64,000 bases of DNA from Sorex araneus. Its lineage: Eukaryota > Chordata > Mammalia > Eulipotyphla > Soricidae. The stretch spans positions 375,870,303 through 375,934,302 of the forward strand of contig NC_073303.1 of the NCBI RefSeq assembly GCF_027595985.1, written 5' to 3'. The position numbers were made by a program, and so were the translations under genes. How positions within the stretch are numbered: the first letter of the stretch is position 1; the number at the start of each line of letters is the position of its first letter. Shown here piece after piece: positions 1 through 11,398 of this stretch. Below the pieces are notes generated by a model, which worked only from the letters and a program-made list of their open reading frames with translations, was not told where the DNA came from and ran no database searches.

Positions 1-1640
1 CTTCAAAGATGGATAAAACTCATGAATTTTGAGCTAATGGTGAAAAATGATGTATGGATCTTAATGGCACTATTAGATAAGTTAATCAGTGAAATTGGGA
101 GCAGGAAAAGGAGTAAATGGTTATATAATTATCAGAGGCTTTATGGATTATACAACAGCAAGACACTTCCTTCGGGGAACTGAGTCTACAGGGCTCTGTC
201 TAGGAAGTATTGGGGCACACAAAATCACATTATATGCTTCCTTCTCTGCCTCGCCATCAATTCTGTCCAGCTGAAATCTAGTTAAATGACTTTCAAAGGC
301 CCCTTAAGGAGAATGAAACGCTGCAGAAAGGCAGAGGCGGGATTAGTTTCCTCTTCTGCTTTGGAAGCGGGCAGGGCGAAGGGACCGTACGAACCTATCA
401 ATTTCGCCATCACTAATGAGAGAAGAGATGGGAAGCCTGGAGGGAGCCTATCCCTGCCCTTCCCCACAACAGCCTCTCAAAGACAAGTTCCCGATGTCGT
501 CTACGGTCTCAGGGTGGTTTCAAGCTGCATCTCTTGATGGTTGCAATCAGGAGACTGAAGTCCATCGCTAGCAGTGGTTACAGACTGGGAGTGCAAGAGA
601 TAAGGCCTCTGGTACTTCACAGACAATACACATCTCTTGACTATAATGTACAAAGATTCATCTCCAAGACCTTTTTTTCTCTTAGCATGTGAAGTGCATC
701 ATTCTCTTGGCTTATGATGCTGTTTTGCTATAGCTTCCCTCGGACCCCGATCCCCCTCTTAGTGTCAGCCCCCATGGTGTCTGCTGAATAAAGAAGGGAC
801 AAGAGGATGCTTCCCACAGCTTCCTTCTGCTTTGCTACCAAGTCTTACAGCCCAAGAACAGATCTTATTCCCAATTTTTCACTTTTCTTCATAAGATAAA
901 TTTTTCCCCCGGTCTGTGGCTTTGTGAAACAAGAGGCCAAGGGAATCGCATAAAAGTTTGCATAATCCTAAAACAATACCGAACTTGCTCTTGGAATACT
1001 GACATCCTGGTCACCAGTTTTCAAGTCTGAGGAGAATTTGATTTCTAAACAACTTTAGGTCACTGAAGGCAGAGACAAAAGAGGACTGACTTGAAGGCAG
1101 CTAACGTGGAGAACGCCAAAGGCCCACAGGTGGCTGAGCGACTTCTACAGCATAGCTCCATGCACTCGAATTCTAAAACAAGTGGAAAATCGAGTTTTTA
1201 TAGAACAGAGGCCATTTATCTAATACTTTTCCCTAATAAATAAAGTGGTCTTCTTTGCAACTTTGAAAAGAACCCATTTTGTGAAAAGCTGGAGACTCTT
1301 TCCCCTAAGTTAGCCTTCTCTGACAGCAGTTTCTCAAACATGATCTCCCTAGAGAGGGTGGGACACAGGCAGACCCGGGGCCAGCGGCCGGGGCACCAGC
1401 GGACAGACACATCCCAGCGCACCTCTCCAGCGAGCTCTGTGCTTCTCTCACCTGGACAAACGGTTCCGAAAACTATTCTGTTTGTTTATTTCACACCAGT
1501 GCGCTTGTCCCTCCCAATACCCTTGTCACTTTTCCGAGTCACTGTGATCAGTGCTCACACACCACGAGGCATTTCTTGGCTTTGCTGCCTTCCAACAGAA
1601 TTGCTTGTTCTTTCTTTTTCATTCCTGCCCCTTTTAAAGT
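1..1640. other. Intergenic DNA, no gene seen
   Basis: AT-rich unique-looking sequence. The open frames here are short, have no recognisable domain and no splice-site or codon-use support. I see no repeat family I can name. Confidence 0.6.
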
Positions 1641-1649
1641 ATTTTATTT

Positions 1650-1745
1650 ATTTTGGGGTTTGGAACCACACCAGGTGGTGCTCAGGGCTGACTCCTGGCA
1701 GAGGTTGGGGGACCATATGGGATGCCTGGGGCAGACCCCTAGGCC
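1650..1745 (-). repeat. Old, degenerate SOR-like SINE fragment
   Basis: The phrases 'ggtgctcagggctgactcctgg' in shortened form and 'gaccatatgggatgc' mark the body of the shrew tRNA-derived SINE in reverse orientation. The pol III head is not recognisable, so this is an old partial copy. Confidence 0.55.
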
Positions 1746-1884
1746 CTGGGGAGACTGGGGCGTAGAAGGGGACAAGATCTTGCAACAGAATGTCTGAAGC
1801 CATCATTCAATGCAGAGGCACCGTTAATACCCACCCGACAGCACTAGCTCTTTCCAGTAAACAAAATCCTGTATAGAGAGATAT

Positions 1885-1886
1885 AG

Positions 1887-1939
<53 letters not shown>

Positions 1940-1977
1940 CTGTCTGTCTGTCTGTCTGTCTGTATGTATGTATGTAT
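1885..1977. repeat. Compound tetranucleotide microsatellite (ATCT)n(TGTC)n(TATG)n
   Basis: Three tetranucleotide tracts follow one another without interruption, each one base different from the last. It directly abuts the next SINE, whose tail may have seeded it. Confidence 0.95.
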
Positions 1978-2223
1978 CACTGTAGCACTGTCATCCCATT
2001 ATTCATCGATTTGCTCGAGCGGGCACCAGTAATGTCTCCATTGTGAGACTTGTTGTTACTGTTTTTGGCATATTGAATATGCCAGGGGAACTTGCCAGGC
2101 TCTGCTGTGCAGGTGGGATACTCTCCGTAGTTTGCCGGGCTGTTCGAGAGGGATGGAGGACTTGAACCCAGGTCAGCCATGTGCAAGACAAACGCCCTAC
2201 CTGCTGTGCTATCGCTCCAGCCC
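1978..2223 (-). repeat. Body-swapped shrew SINE (second family), full length
   Basis: Read on the minus strand it begins with the same tRNA-like head as the SOR SINE (gggctggagcgatagcac, then a B-box-like segment). It then continues into a different body of about 170 bp containing 'catattcaatatgccaaaaa'-type sequence and ends in CAGTG/CTACAGTG repeats instead of poly(A). Related copies are at 8740, 8958, 20706 and 61211. Confidence 0.8.
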
Positions 2224-2326
2224 ATATATGTGTGTATGTGTGTGTGTGTATTTATATACACACATATACATATCTATACATTATATACATATATGTATGT
2301 ATATATATTTATATACATATATATTT
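2224..2326. repeat. TG/TA microsatellite
   Basis: Alternating TG and TA dinucleotides with occasional interruptions. It borders the head end of the SINE on its left. Confidence 0.9.
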
Positions 2327-2679
2327 TGCTGGGAAAATTCCATTAAGGATAGACTACAAAAATGATACTTAATCTAAAATGCTATTATTCATATGGTTCC
2401 TTTCAGAGTCTCTCATTCACTTTTCATGTTATTTTATTAATGTTTCACTTACTTAAATAAGCTTCAACTACTTAAATATTTTCAACACAAATATGAAAGA
2501 GCAGTCCCATGAACAACCACACTGAAGACATTATACTATACATCCTGCATCTCCTAGAAAATAATATTTTCCTGCACATAATACCATTATTACACTTAGG
2601 AAAATTACCAATCATTTCCTAACACCCTACTTTCAGATTTTCCAAATTTTCTGCAATTTTTGTTTGGAGTGAAGGGAAG

Positions 2680-2795
2680 GTTGGGGCCCACACCCAGAAG
2701 TGCTCAGGGTCTACTCTGGGCTCTGGGCTCCCAGAGCAGTGCTCAGGGATCATCCAGTATTGGCGAGTGAACCGCACCAGTGCAATGCAAATGTT
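2680..2795 (-). repeat. Old SOR-like SINE fragment
   Basis: 'cacacccagaagtgctcagg' and 'agtgctcagggatcatcc' are the degraded SINE body in reverse orientation. The head has decayed. Confidence 0.5.
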
Positions 2796-3345
2796 TTTAT
2801 TTTGTAGACAGTTTTGTTTTAACTTTTGTTTTCCAGTGAAACAATCTTAATTCTAATTCCATGTAATATTTTATGGGGATTGATGCATATGTTTTCCATT
2901 TTGGTTTCTATGTCGTCTTCATCAGATCACACTTAATATTCCTGACCATTTTCTACCGTATGTGTGTACGTCCTAATATAAGCCATCAAGACATACATGA
3001 TACCAGATTATTCCAAGTCACTTCACCTACAGCAGGCATTCGTATGGGGCAGAGACAGATCACCCCACGGTGGGCATCTTCAAGCTTGGTGATTAGGCAA
3101 TAGTGTTAGTCACTTATAACCCAGCAAACGTGCTCTGTAAAAGGTCATCCGAGAAATTATGAAATAAAAACCACAGCGTGGGAGCGGGGGTGGAGAAAGG
3201 GGCCAAAAGGACAAATAACAACAACAAAACCAACCTTTCGGTGGCATAGTTCAAAGGAAATAGAAAGAAATCCAATAAAAGGGGGGCAGGGCTCTAGCCT
3301 TGTATGATGTGGGGGCTCGGGTTTGATCCCTAGCACTACTGAGTA
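2796..3345. other. Intergenic DNA, no gene seen
   Basis: AT-rich unique sequence with a purine-rich patch near 3180-3290. No feature recognised. Confidence 0.5.
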
Positions 3346-3349
3346 ATCA

Positions 3350-4110
3350 CCAGACGGCTAGGAAAGCCCCCCCCCGGCTCTCTCCCCACCTGTGTTCGGG
3401 AGTCTCGGGTCGCTTCCCCACCCGGGATGGCCGATGCCACGGACAGACGAAGGAGCAAGTGAAGGCCAGGCGGGTTGGTGACCAGTTGCTGTTTATTCAT
3501 TCTCCCGAGCGCCTGTCCCAGCCTCACTGAGCCCCCCCCCATTCCAATCTCACACTGCCCCTCATGCCCTTCTCCTCCCGTCCCCCTTGCCAGTCTCCCC
3601 GAAACCCCCCTGGCTGCCTTGGTCCCTCACCACACCCCAGGTTGGTCGGGAAGCACAATCAGCACACCAAAGCCCTTCCCGGGCCCCAGTCAGGCTCTAG
3701 GGCGAAATACCATTTAGGGGGTTTTCTCCTTTCCTTAGTCCAATAACTTAATTAACATCTTAATCCTACTTCTTAATTATTTTGTATGGACACAGTAAGA
3801 GATACATTAAGCTTATAGGTGGCTCTCCCGGGGACATCTGCTCAGGCCAGATTAATCTTTCCTAACCCCAGCAGGGTCCTAATCTAGTTGTTACGTTTTG
3901 GATGCTCTTAACTTATAGTTAAGTATCATGGCCCTTTGGCCTGGCCCATTTCGATGCCAGGGGAGCTCACCGCTTGCCCTGGGTCCACCCAGTCCCTCGT
4001 CAGGACCCTGCTTTTGGGGATCTAGGAAGTAAGGGCAACTGAGGCTTAAGTCGAGAGAACAAATGCCCAGTGGTGAATATTGTTTGGAGTCAATTAACAC
4101 CCAAGTTACA
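3350..4110 (-). mobile_element. Endogenous retrovirus LTR, probably solo
   Basis: On the minus strand the sequence has the layout of a U3-R-U5 unit. A long moderately AT-rich part is followed by a polyadenylation signal (plus-strand TTTATT at 3492-3497) and then a CT/GT-rich stretch of about 150 bp like R-U5. No gag, pol or env-like frame lies next to it, so I read it as a solo LTR. The outer ends are uncertain by some tens of bases and I could not define a target duplication. Confidence 0.5.
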
Positions 4111-4360
4111 GAAACATAGCATCAACTGTCTTCCTGTGTCTGAAAGAAAAGGACATTGCTCTGAATTAACTATGCAAAGGACTTAAGGAGAAGAGAAAAG
4201 CAATATTTACAACTTAACAGAGTCTGGTTAGGAGTTAAAGGTGATTGACTGGTTGGGAAAGAAGAGCACAAAGAAAGAGTTTACAAGTAAACACAGAGGA
4301 ATGGGAGAACTGTGATGGAAGTAACCAAATAAGCCTAACACTACAAAAAAAAAAAGTCAA

Positions 4361-4522
4361 GGGGCTGGAGCGATAGCACAGCGGGTAGGGCATTTGCCTT
4401 GCATGCAGCCGACCTGGGTTCGAATCCCAGCATCCCATATAGTCCCCTGAGGACTGCCAGGGGTGATTCCTGAGTGAAGAGCCAGGAGTAACCCCTGTGC
4501 ATCACCGGGTGTGACCCCCCCC
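4361..4522 (+). repeat. SOR SINE, young copy with target duplication
   Basis: Complete element: A-box-like and B-box motifs, the CATCCCATATAG segment, then an A-rich tail. A 14-bp duplication (nine A then GTCAA) flanks it at 4347-4360 and 4523-4536. Confidence 0.9.
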
Positions 4523-4660
4523 AAAAAAAAAGTCAAAAAAATTAAATCGCACAGCTTCACACATGTTAAAGTGTTAAGAAAATGGAAATGTATAATTGCC
4601 ACATAAGTGTGGGACCACTTTCTCCTAAAAAACAAAAAAAGCAACGAAAAACCTGGCTTG

Positions 4661-4849
4661 GGGGCTGGAGAGATAGCACAGCGGGTAGGGCGTTTGCCTT
4701 GCACGTGGCCGACCCGGGTTCAAATCCCAGCATCCCATATGGTCCCCTGAGCATGGCCAGGGGTGATTCCTGAGTGCAGAGCCAGGAGTAACCCCTGTGC
4801 ATTGCCAGGTGTGACCCAAAAAGCAAAAAAAAAAAAAAAAAAAAAAAAA
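4661..4849 (+). repeat. SOR SINE, young copy with target duplication
   Basis: Complete copy with a poly(A) tail of about 25. The exact 15-bp duplication GAAAAACCTGGCTTG at 4646-4660 and 4850-4864 fixes both ends. Confidence 0.95.
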
Positions 4850-4892
4850 GAAAAACCTGGCTTGCAACGAGGGAGCCAGAAGGCTGCAGAAG

Positions 4893-5072
4893 GGGCTGGA
4901 GCAATAGCACAGCGGGGAGGGCGTTTACCTTGCACGCGGCTGACCGGGGTTCAATTCCGAGCATCCCATAGGGTCCCCTGAGCACCACCAGGGGTAATTC
5001 CTGAGTGGAGAACTAGGAGTAACCCCTGTGCATTAATGGGTGTGACCCAAAAAGCAAAAAAGAAAAACAGAA
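4893..5072 (+). repeat. SOR SINE, young copy with target duplication
   Basis: Third same-strand copy in a row. The 13-bp duplication AAGGCTGCAGAAG is at 4880-4892 and 5073-5085. Only about 30 bp separate it from the previous element's duplication. Confidence 0.95.
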
Positions 5073-5236
5073 AAGGCTGCAGAAGCAAACGTGAGAGGTG
5101 TGTCATGCTTCCATTGTTCCCTGATGTACTAATGACATGGAAACGAAGTTTCCAAACAAGCATTAGGGCAGAATGCAATTTGTGGGTTGATGCTTTGATA
5201 CCACATGAATATTCTGTTGGTTCCTCCCCACCCCCC

Positions 5237-5237
5237 C

Positions 5238-5294
<57 letters not shown>
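5237..5294. repeat. (AC)n microsatellite
   Basis: Near-perfect AC dinucleotide run of about 28 units after a short C-rich tract. Confidence 0.95.
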
Positions 5295-5296
<2 letters not shown>

Positions 5297-5839
5297 TCCT
5301 TTTCCTGGTTTTAGCCATCCGTTCGATGATTCCTGTCTGAGTCGGTGACTTCTATGGCAGCTGCAAAGTGGCCAGCTTCAAAACACACCAATCTTTCTGC
5401 AAGCACAGGCTGACATCAGTCGGCACCAAGGACCTTTGTTCTGTTTGCAGAGGCCGGGCCTGCTACCACTTCGGAAAACGTCCGATTCTAAACCTTCTGT
5501 TCCTGGCGAGCCTTCAGACGTTCGAAAGCCCTGGGCTTAATGCTCCTGCCCTTCTCGCCTCTCAGCCAGCCAGCGCTGAGTTTGTTTACTCACTGTTTTT
5601 CACGTCACTTACTTTGGTATTCCTTCATAATTCTGGGAAACGTTCTTCTGAATGAGCTCTAATTCACACACAGAAAACAGTATTTCAAGTGGGTCTCATT
5701 GAGTGGATTAAGACACTTGCCTGCTCTGAGCTTTATAACTGGAGTAAAGCAGTCCAAAGTCCTTTGCTAAAGGTGGGTCATCTTTCCACTCAGCCCGGGG
5801 AGCTATATTTCCCCTGATCCTGTCTGTTTAAATTTTCTT

Positions 5840-6330
5840 AGTGACCAAGTATTAGGAACTTCCTGCATTAACTTCCATCTTAAGATAGTTTAAGCCAGCG
5901 TTCAGATCTTTCTACGGAGTTTTTCACATTAGCAATAAATCTAAGGGGCTCTCTATTTTCATCCAAGTCAAAAATAAATTTGATCAGCAAAGGACCAAGG
6001 ACAAAGCTTGCCCTTGATTATGGACATTTGACATTTCTTGTCATTTTATTCATTGTATTTCTTAACTATGATCATCCATCCAGAACTCAATCTATCAAAC
6101 GGTCCCTGCCTCTAGCTAATATTTCTCTATCTAATCCTCAAAGATCTCGTCTGAGAGGCCTTGTCAAATGCTTTGCTGAAGTCTAAATTTCGTGGGTCCT
6201 ACAGCATATTCCTTAATTACCCCGTTAGTCACAGTCTCTGAAAAAGAAATAAGGTTAGTGTGATATCACTTGCTTTTAATGAAGCCACGCTGTAGTCTTA
6301 TGATTCTGGTTTCCTTTCCGAGTAGTTCAC
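5840..6330 (-). mobile_element. Ancient CR1/L3-type LINE relic (reverse-transcriptase part)
   Basis: On the minus strand, in several frames, I read pieces of a CR1-clade reverse transcriptase. First comes a segment like RGFIKSK-x-xHTNLISFSETVT. Next is DFSKAFDK, encoded by the complement of 6160-6183. Then come a QG-x-AL-x-LVL stretch and an ERSERWLK...CRKFLILGH-like end. Order and spacing fit the palm region of CR1/L3 elements, which stopped moving long before placental mammals diversified. Frameshifts and stops make it non-coding. Such good retention at this age suggests either slow decay or exaptation as a conserved non-coding element. Confidence 0.75.
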
Positions 6331-6369
6331 ACACTGCTAAACATCAAGCAATTCATTCATCCTGATGTC

Positions 6370-6970
6370 GGTGGGCCCCACGGGTGACTTATGTGAAGTG
6401 GGGAGGAGAAAGACGGTCACTTTCTCCCCAACCGCCTCTACCACCCGGGGCCCAGAGTTACGGGGTTCTTGTCTCGCTCGCGGAAAAGAATTTCAGGAGT
6501 AGACAAGCAGTGAAGTAAATAGATTTTATTCAGAAGTTTCTGAGGGAGGGAGGAAGGGATAAGTGAGAGAGTCATAGTAAGAATAACGCGCTCAAGGGAG
6601 AACGCGGGCTTCTCCAAGGGTGGAGGAAGCTCTACACACATCCTAGCACTGGACACGAAAGCATGAAAGTACACATCTCAAGGGGGGAGATGCGGGCGAC
6701 ACATGTGCTCAGCCACATGGCACAAGCAGCACATGGGCTCAGGCAGCATATGCGCGCGCTTCCTTTGTTCAAGGTGGCCTTTATAGGGTTTCTCCAACCT
6801 GCCCCCACGTGGGGGCTTCTTCCCAGGTAAAAGTCCGTTGCTAAGGAGGTTACCAGGGAGGTTGGGAGTGGTGCTGGCCTTCTTTGGGGAACCTCCTGGG
6901 GAGGGGTCCATTATCCTCAGGGTCTGCTGATGGTTTCTTCCGGGTCTTTTGTTTTCTTGAATCTGCACAT
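6370..6970 (-). mobile_element. Endogenous retrovirus LTR, probably solo
   Basis: On the minus strand there is a TATA box (complement of TTTATA at 6780-6785). About 250 bp downstream is a polyadenylation signal (complement of TTTATT at 6525-6530). After it comes a U5-like segment containing TTTTCCGCGAGCGAGACAAG, typical of class I (gamma-like) retroviral LTRs. No internal retroviral genes are adjacent. Ends are approximate. Confidence 0.7.
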
Positions 6971-8645
6971 CTTAAGAGCCTCCTTCCCAGAGACTCTGTT
7001 AAATCTCAATTTTCATTGCCAAGGGCCTTTTCCTATCTACCTGCCTACATCAATCCCAGAAACAAAAGAAGACTTTTTAAAGTGAAGATAAGATGACTTA
7101 CAGAGAATTATCTTGAAACTCAGAGAATTACTAATATTTTCTCATTTAAAATGTTCTATATTCCCACTGAGCTCTGATTATGGATACATTTTGCAGAGTG
7201 TGAAAAAACAATGAAAGACAATAAGCATAATTAAAATCTTAAAGCCTTACATTTATGTTTTTTTTGTGCATTGTAGTGTCACAAATTTTAACAAGTTCTC
7301 TTAATTTTAAGGGTTTGAAACTTTCTAGAGAAAAAAAAGATGACCTTGGTCTTCTTTTCCAAAGCTGCTTTTAAAATATTAAGATTAAAAAAATTAAGAT
7401 TAGTTGATAACACTGGTTGTTATGCTTATTAAATAACATATCTTCATTATTAGCTTTATGAGATGTTTCAGAGGGCTATACATGCATCTGGCAAAAAGAA
7501 GAGGAAGTAGCTAACAGGAACCAACAAAAAAGATCCATCAGTCATTTCAGGGCAGACAATTTAAAAAATAAATTGGTCTGAATTAAAATCTTAGCATGCA
7601 GTTATGCTATGAATTGAAAAGCCACACAATAGTGTCAACATGACATTACCTCATAAAATGAAAATAGAAGCCAAAAAATACCCAATGACTATCTTTGTTT
7701 TGACCCAGAACATGAAAGCTGTGTTTCTGGCGCTAGATTTTCCTAGACCTAAAACAATAGCCATCTTTGTCTCTGAGCTCATGTTGGAGAATCAGTCCGT
7801 AAGGCAATACCCGAAGTTTCTCTTGTGCGTTGCATGTGAGTGTCAAGAGATGCTGAAGAAAACCAACAGATTAAGAGACACTGATATGATTTAGTGTTGG
7901 TATTAAGATATTAGGACACTTAACAAGCGACCATCCATCACTGAGGTTTGGGGAATTGAAAGTGAATCTATAAATAACCTTAATATGGACTACAATACTG
8001 GGTATCTGATCCAAGACTAACAGTGTGCTTCATATTATCACAGAATGTGAAAGCACCGTTTAATTGCTACAGAACAGAAAATATTAAGAGACAACTTATA
8101 TTAATCCAAAAGAGATTTTAAAATCAATCCTATTTATAAAAGTATAATTCAATTACTTTGTTTTTCTGAAAAGGAAATTACCACTCTACCTTTAGTTTAT
8201 CTGCATCTAAACACTATTTGATAATTTTCATCCTCAATTGAAGCACCAGTCTTCTCCCAAATAGCTAATATTTGTCACATTAAGCAAGGAATAAAATACA
8301 ATAAATAATTTCTTCCTTCTTTCTATATTAAAAATTGAGCATCTATGCTTATTCTTCGATGATTTAAAAAACTCAAAAATAATCACTATGGTTTTGGCAT
8401 TATTGCCTATAATGCTAGTCCTTATTTTCCAAAGTTATGGAATATCTACACAATACAATACACTACACACAAGGGACCCAGCCCTGGCAGCCGACCTCCA
8501 CTACCCAACTGCCGCCATGCTCCAGCCCACTTTCCGGATCACGCGGGCACAAAGCGGCTGTGTGACACATAAGACACTTCCTACCCACTTTCCATAATCA
8601 CCACACCATATTTGATGGAGTTCAGACAGTAGGCAACAAATCATA
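6971..8645. other. AT-rich intergenic DNA, no gene seen
   Basis: Unique AT-rich sequence. The frames at 7640-7894 (84 codons) and 8388-8597 (69 codons) have no recognisable motif or splice context and are not called. Confidence 0.55.
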
Positions 8646-8649
8646 GAGA

Positions 8650-8735
8650 GTAATATATATTATTTATATTACTCTATTGGAGAGTATATATATATATACA
8701 CATATATATGTGTATATATATATATGTTATTACTC
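8650..8735. repeat. (TA)n-rich microsatellite
   Basis: AT alternation with TG interruptions. It contains the self-complementary tract ACACATATATATGTGT and could extrude as a hairpin. Confidence 0.85.
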
Positions 8736-8739
8736 TATT

Positions 8740-8878
8740 GGCTGGAGCGATAGCATAGCCGGCAAGCTACCCATGATGTATTTGATATGCCAAAACCAGT
8801 AACAATTCTCACAATGTTACTGGTGCCCGCTCGAGCAAATCGATGAGCAAAGGGATGACAGTGATACAGTGATACAGA
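8740..8878 (+). repeat. Body-swapped SINE, internally deleted
   Basis: The first about 20 bases of the SINE head jump straight to 'ggcaagctaccc' in the distal body, so the B-box region is missing. It ends in repeated GTGATACA, the family's characteristic tail. Confidence 0.75.
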
Positions 8879-8957
8879 TCTATATCTATATCTATATTTA
8901 TATCTATACCTATATCTATATCTATATCTATATCCATATATATATCTATATCTATAT
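8879..8957. repeat. (TATATC)n microsatellite
   Basis: Hexanucleotide-like TATATC units with a few C substitutions. It lies right after the SINE tail and probably grew from it. Confidence 0.9.
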
Positions 8958-9210
8958 CTTGGAGAGACCGGCAAGCTACTGAGAGTATCTCGCCTGCACA
9001 GGCAGAGCCTGGCAAGCTACCCATGGCATATTCAATATGCCAAAAACAGTAACAATAGGTCTCATTCCCCTGGCCCTTCAGAGCCTCCAATTGTTGGGAA
9101 AGACGAGTAAGGAGAGGCTGCTAAAATCTCAGGGCTGGGAGGAATAGAGACTTTACTGGTGCCCTCTCAAGTAAATCAATGAACAACAGGATGACAGTGA
9201 CAGTGATGGG
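8958..9210 (+). repeat. Body-swapped SINE, long-body variant lacking the head
   Basis: It starts inside the body ('ggcaagctac', 'gccaaaaacagtaacaa') and has an extra internal block of about 90 bp. It ends in GACAGTGACAGTGA. The extra block is absent from the copies at 1978, 20706 and 61211, so the family has at least two body lengths. Confidence 0.65.
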
Positions 9211-9708
9211 ATATCTACAATATCAATGAAATACCTTTGTTGTAAACTACACCAAATTGATTTGCCGTGTAAAGTTTGCTGTAAATTCATCTGACCTTCC
9301 TTTGAAGTTATTCATCCTCACTCTGCCCCTCTTCTCCTCTAAGCCGGCTTAATGACAAGTTTAGCCCCGCTCAGGAAATCATGCCCAAACTTTTCATCTA
9401 TTCATAGTCAACTTCTCAAGACGATAGAGTTGGTGGAATGGAACGCTGTCCAGGGCTGCTCCAATTGTTTTAAAAATAAACGTAGTTTATCTAAAATAAG
9501 CATGGTGCCAATATATATTTTTTATTTATAAATTTTTTTTAAACTAGAAGGAAGCCCTGACCTTAGTTTCTCTGATGGTCTAACCTCAACAGAACCCACT
9601 GTTCTCTCGGACTGCTGAGTCCCACTGTGGATGGCATCTAATGAAATTAAATGTTGCTTGTTCTCATCCACAGGGAGGTCCTTAGTGAAGCCTCAGGAAG
9701 GATTTTAT
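9211..9708. other. AT-rich intergenic DNA, no gene seen
   Basis: Nothing recognised apart from an AT-rich stretch near 9510-9545. Confidence 0.5.
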
Positions 9709-9723
9709 AAAGAAAGTCACTCT

Positions 9724-9900
9724 TGGGGGGCTGGGGCAATAGCACAGCGGGGAGGGCGTTTGCCTTGCATGTGGCCGACCCAGGTTCGATTCCCAGCATC
9801 CCATATGGTCCCCTGAGCATGGCCAGGGGTGGTTCCTGAGTGCAGAGCCAGGAGTGGCCCCTGTGCATCGCCGAGTGTGACCTAAAAAGAAAGGGAAAAA
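9724..9900 (+). repeat. SOR SINE with target duplication
   Basis: Complete copy. The 15-bp AAAGAAAGTCACTCT is duplicated at 9709-9723 and 9901-9915. Confidence 0.9.
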
Positions 9901-9917
9901 AAAGAAAGTCACTCTCG

Positions 9918-10051
9918 GGCCAGAGTGAGTACGGGAGTAGGGCCTGGCCTTGCCGCAGCCGACCAGCTTCGATCCCCTGAGCCCCACCAGGAGTGATCTC
10001 TGGGTGCAGAGCCAGGAATAGGTGCTAAGCACCGCTGAGTATGACAAAAAA
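9918..10051 (+). repeat. Older SOR-like SINE
   Basis: Diverged and shortened copy ending in poly(A). A third version of the flanking sequence (AAAGTTCACTCTT near 10052-10064) follows. Two elements of different age therefore seem to have inserted at one site. Confidence 0.7.
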
Positions 10052-10064
10052 AAAAGTTCACTCT

Positions 10065-11260
10065 TTGGTGGTTACATTAAGTAGTATTTTCTGATCTGGC
10101 TTTGAAGTATGATGTTTTCAAATAATTACTATGCTTCACTCAGTTAATTTAACAAATTTACAAATTAATTACAATTTTATCTCCTTCCAGTCCTTTTTGA
10201 TATATAAAGGCACTTACACTTATTGTAAATTGATATGCAGGCCATGTTCATTATCTTTATGAGAATAAACTTTTCTCTTTGTTAGCGTACAAATATTTGG
10301 GCATAACCCAGACTAGCATATAATCCATAAAAGCAAAGACAGCTATAGAAAAGGAAGCTCCAACTAAATGTTTTCTTAATGAATAATTGTTAATGTCTGT
10401 CACGTTTTCATATCAGGTCTAAATGTCAGGCAATAAATTTACTCACATCAAAGAATAAACTCCCAAAAAAGAAAAACGTAAGAGTGAAGTTATTTCTACA
10501 ATATGGAAAAAAACTAAAATCCTTTTTTTCAAACACACACAAAGGGCATAGGTGACATGAAAATGAGTTGCAGCCTAGGATAAATTCATGGAACATTTTT
10601 TTTTGTGTGTTTCCAGTGAATGCCACAATCAGAAACGAGCTCAGGTGAAAGTTTTTATTGAACCAGCGAAAGGCGGCTTTTAACTTCCTCTGTTAAATTA
10701 AACACCAGAAGGGAGAAGTTTGCTTTCTAGGAGGATCTAAAGAATAGATAACATCTACTTAGACATTCATCATCCAAAAAGGAGGAAAAAAAAGAAAAAT
10801 GAGATTAATACAGATAAAGAAAATGCATGGGGTCATTGAATCTTGGTTATCTTTGTGAAATACTTTTACAGAGTCTAATAAACATCACACAATACTTTGC
10901 AAACTAAACATATTTTTACGAAACCTAATAATCATCACACAATACTCTGTCAAGGAGTGAAAGTAGCTGATAGGAATCTTAGTTTCACTTTCAGACCCTA
11001 ACCTCTGAGAGCGCCCAAAACAGGCTCTGGGTGACATCAGTTCATGATGCTCTCTAGGAGAATATGATTTCAGTGTAGTTGCTAAGATTTTTTTTTTTGA
11101 TTCTCAACCATTCTAAAGAATGATGGATTGATTTTTGTGGTGCAAGGTTTGAACCCAGGTTATACAAGCTAAAGCTGAGAAACATCTTTTCCCAAACGAA
11201 AATTCAAACAATTTAAAGATCTCTATAAATATTTTAATAACTTAAATATTTCTCTTTAAA
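10065..11260. other. AT-rich intergenic DNA, no gene seen
   Basis: Unique AT-rich sequence. A short direct repeat ('catcacacaatact' near 10883 and 10933) is the only structure noticed. Confidence 0.5.
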
Positions 11261-11264
11261 TTAT

Positions 11265-11398
11265 TTTTAGTTGAATCACCATGAGATAGAGCATTACAAA
11301 GCTGTTCATGATTGGGTTTCAGTCCTACAATGTTCCAACACCGTCCCTCCACCTGTGTACATGTCCTAGCACCGGTGACCCCAGTTTCCCTCCCACCC
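11265..11398 (-). mobile_element. L1-like LINE 3' end fragment
   Basis: 'gttgaatcaccatgagata' followed by 'tacaatgttccaacac' and a C-rich block matches the interspersed family also seen at 14398, 16815, 17870 and 52244. On the minus strand the copies end in GGTGATTCAATAAA-like sequence after a G-rich tract, which resembles an L1 3' UTR. Confidence 0.55.

Noticed and set aside
4361-5072. tRNA genes suggested by A-box and B-box motifs
   Set aside because: The motifs belong to the tRNA-derived heads of SINEs. No cloverleaf can be drawn and each copy continues into a SINE body and A tail.
7640-7894. Small gene of 84 codons
   Set aside because: It lies in AT-rich unique DNA with no recognisable motif, no splice or promoter context and no family resemblance.
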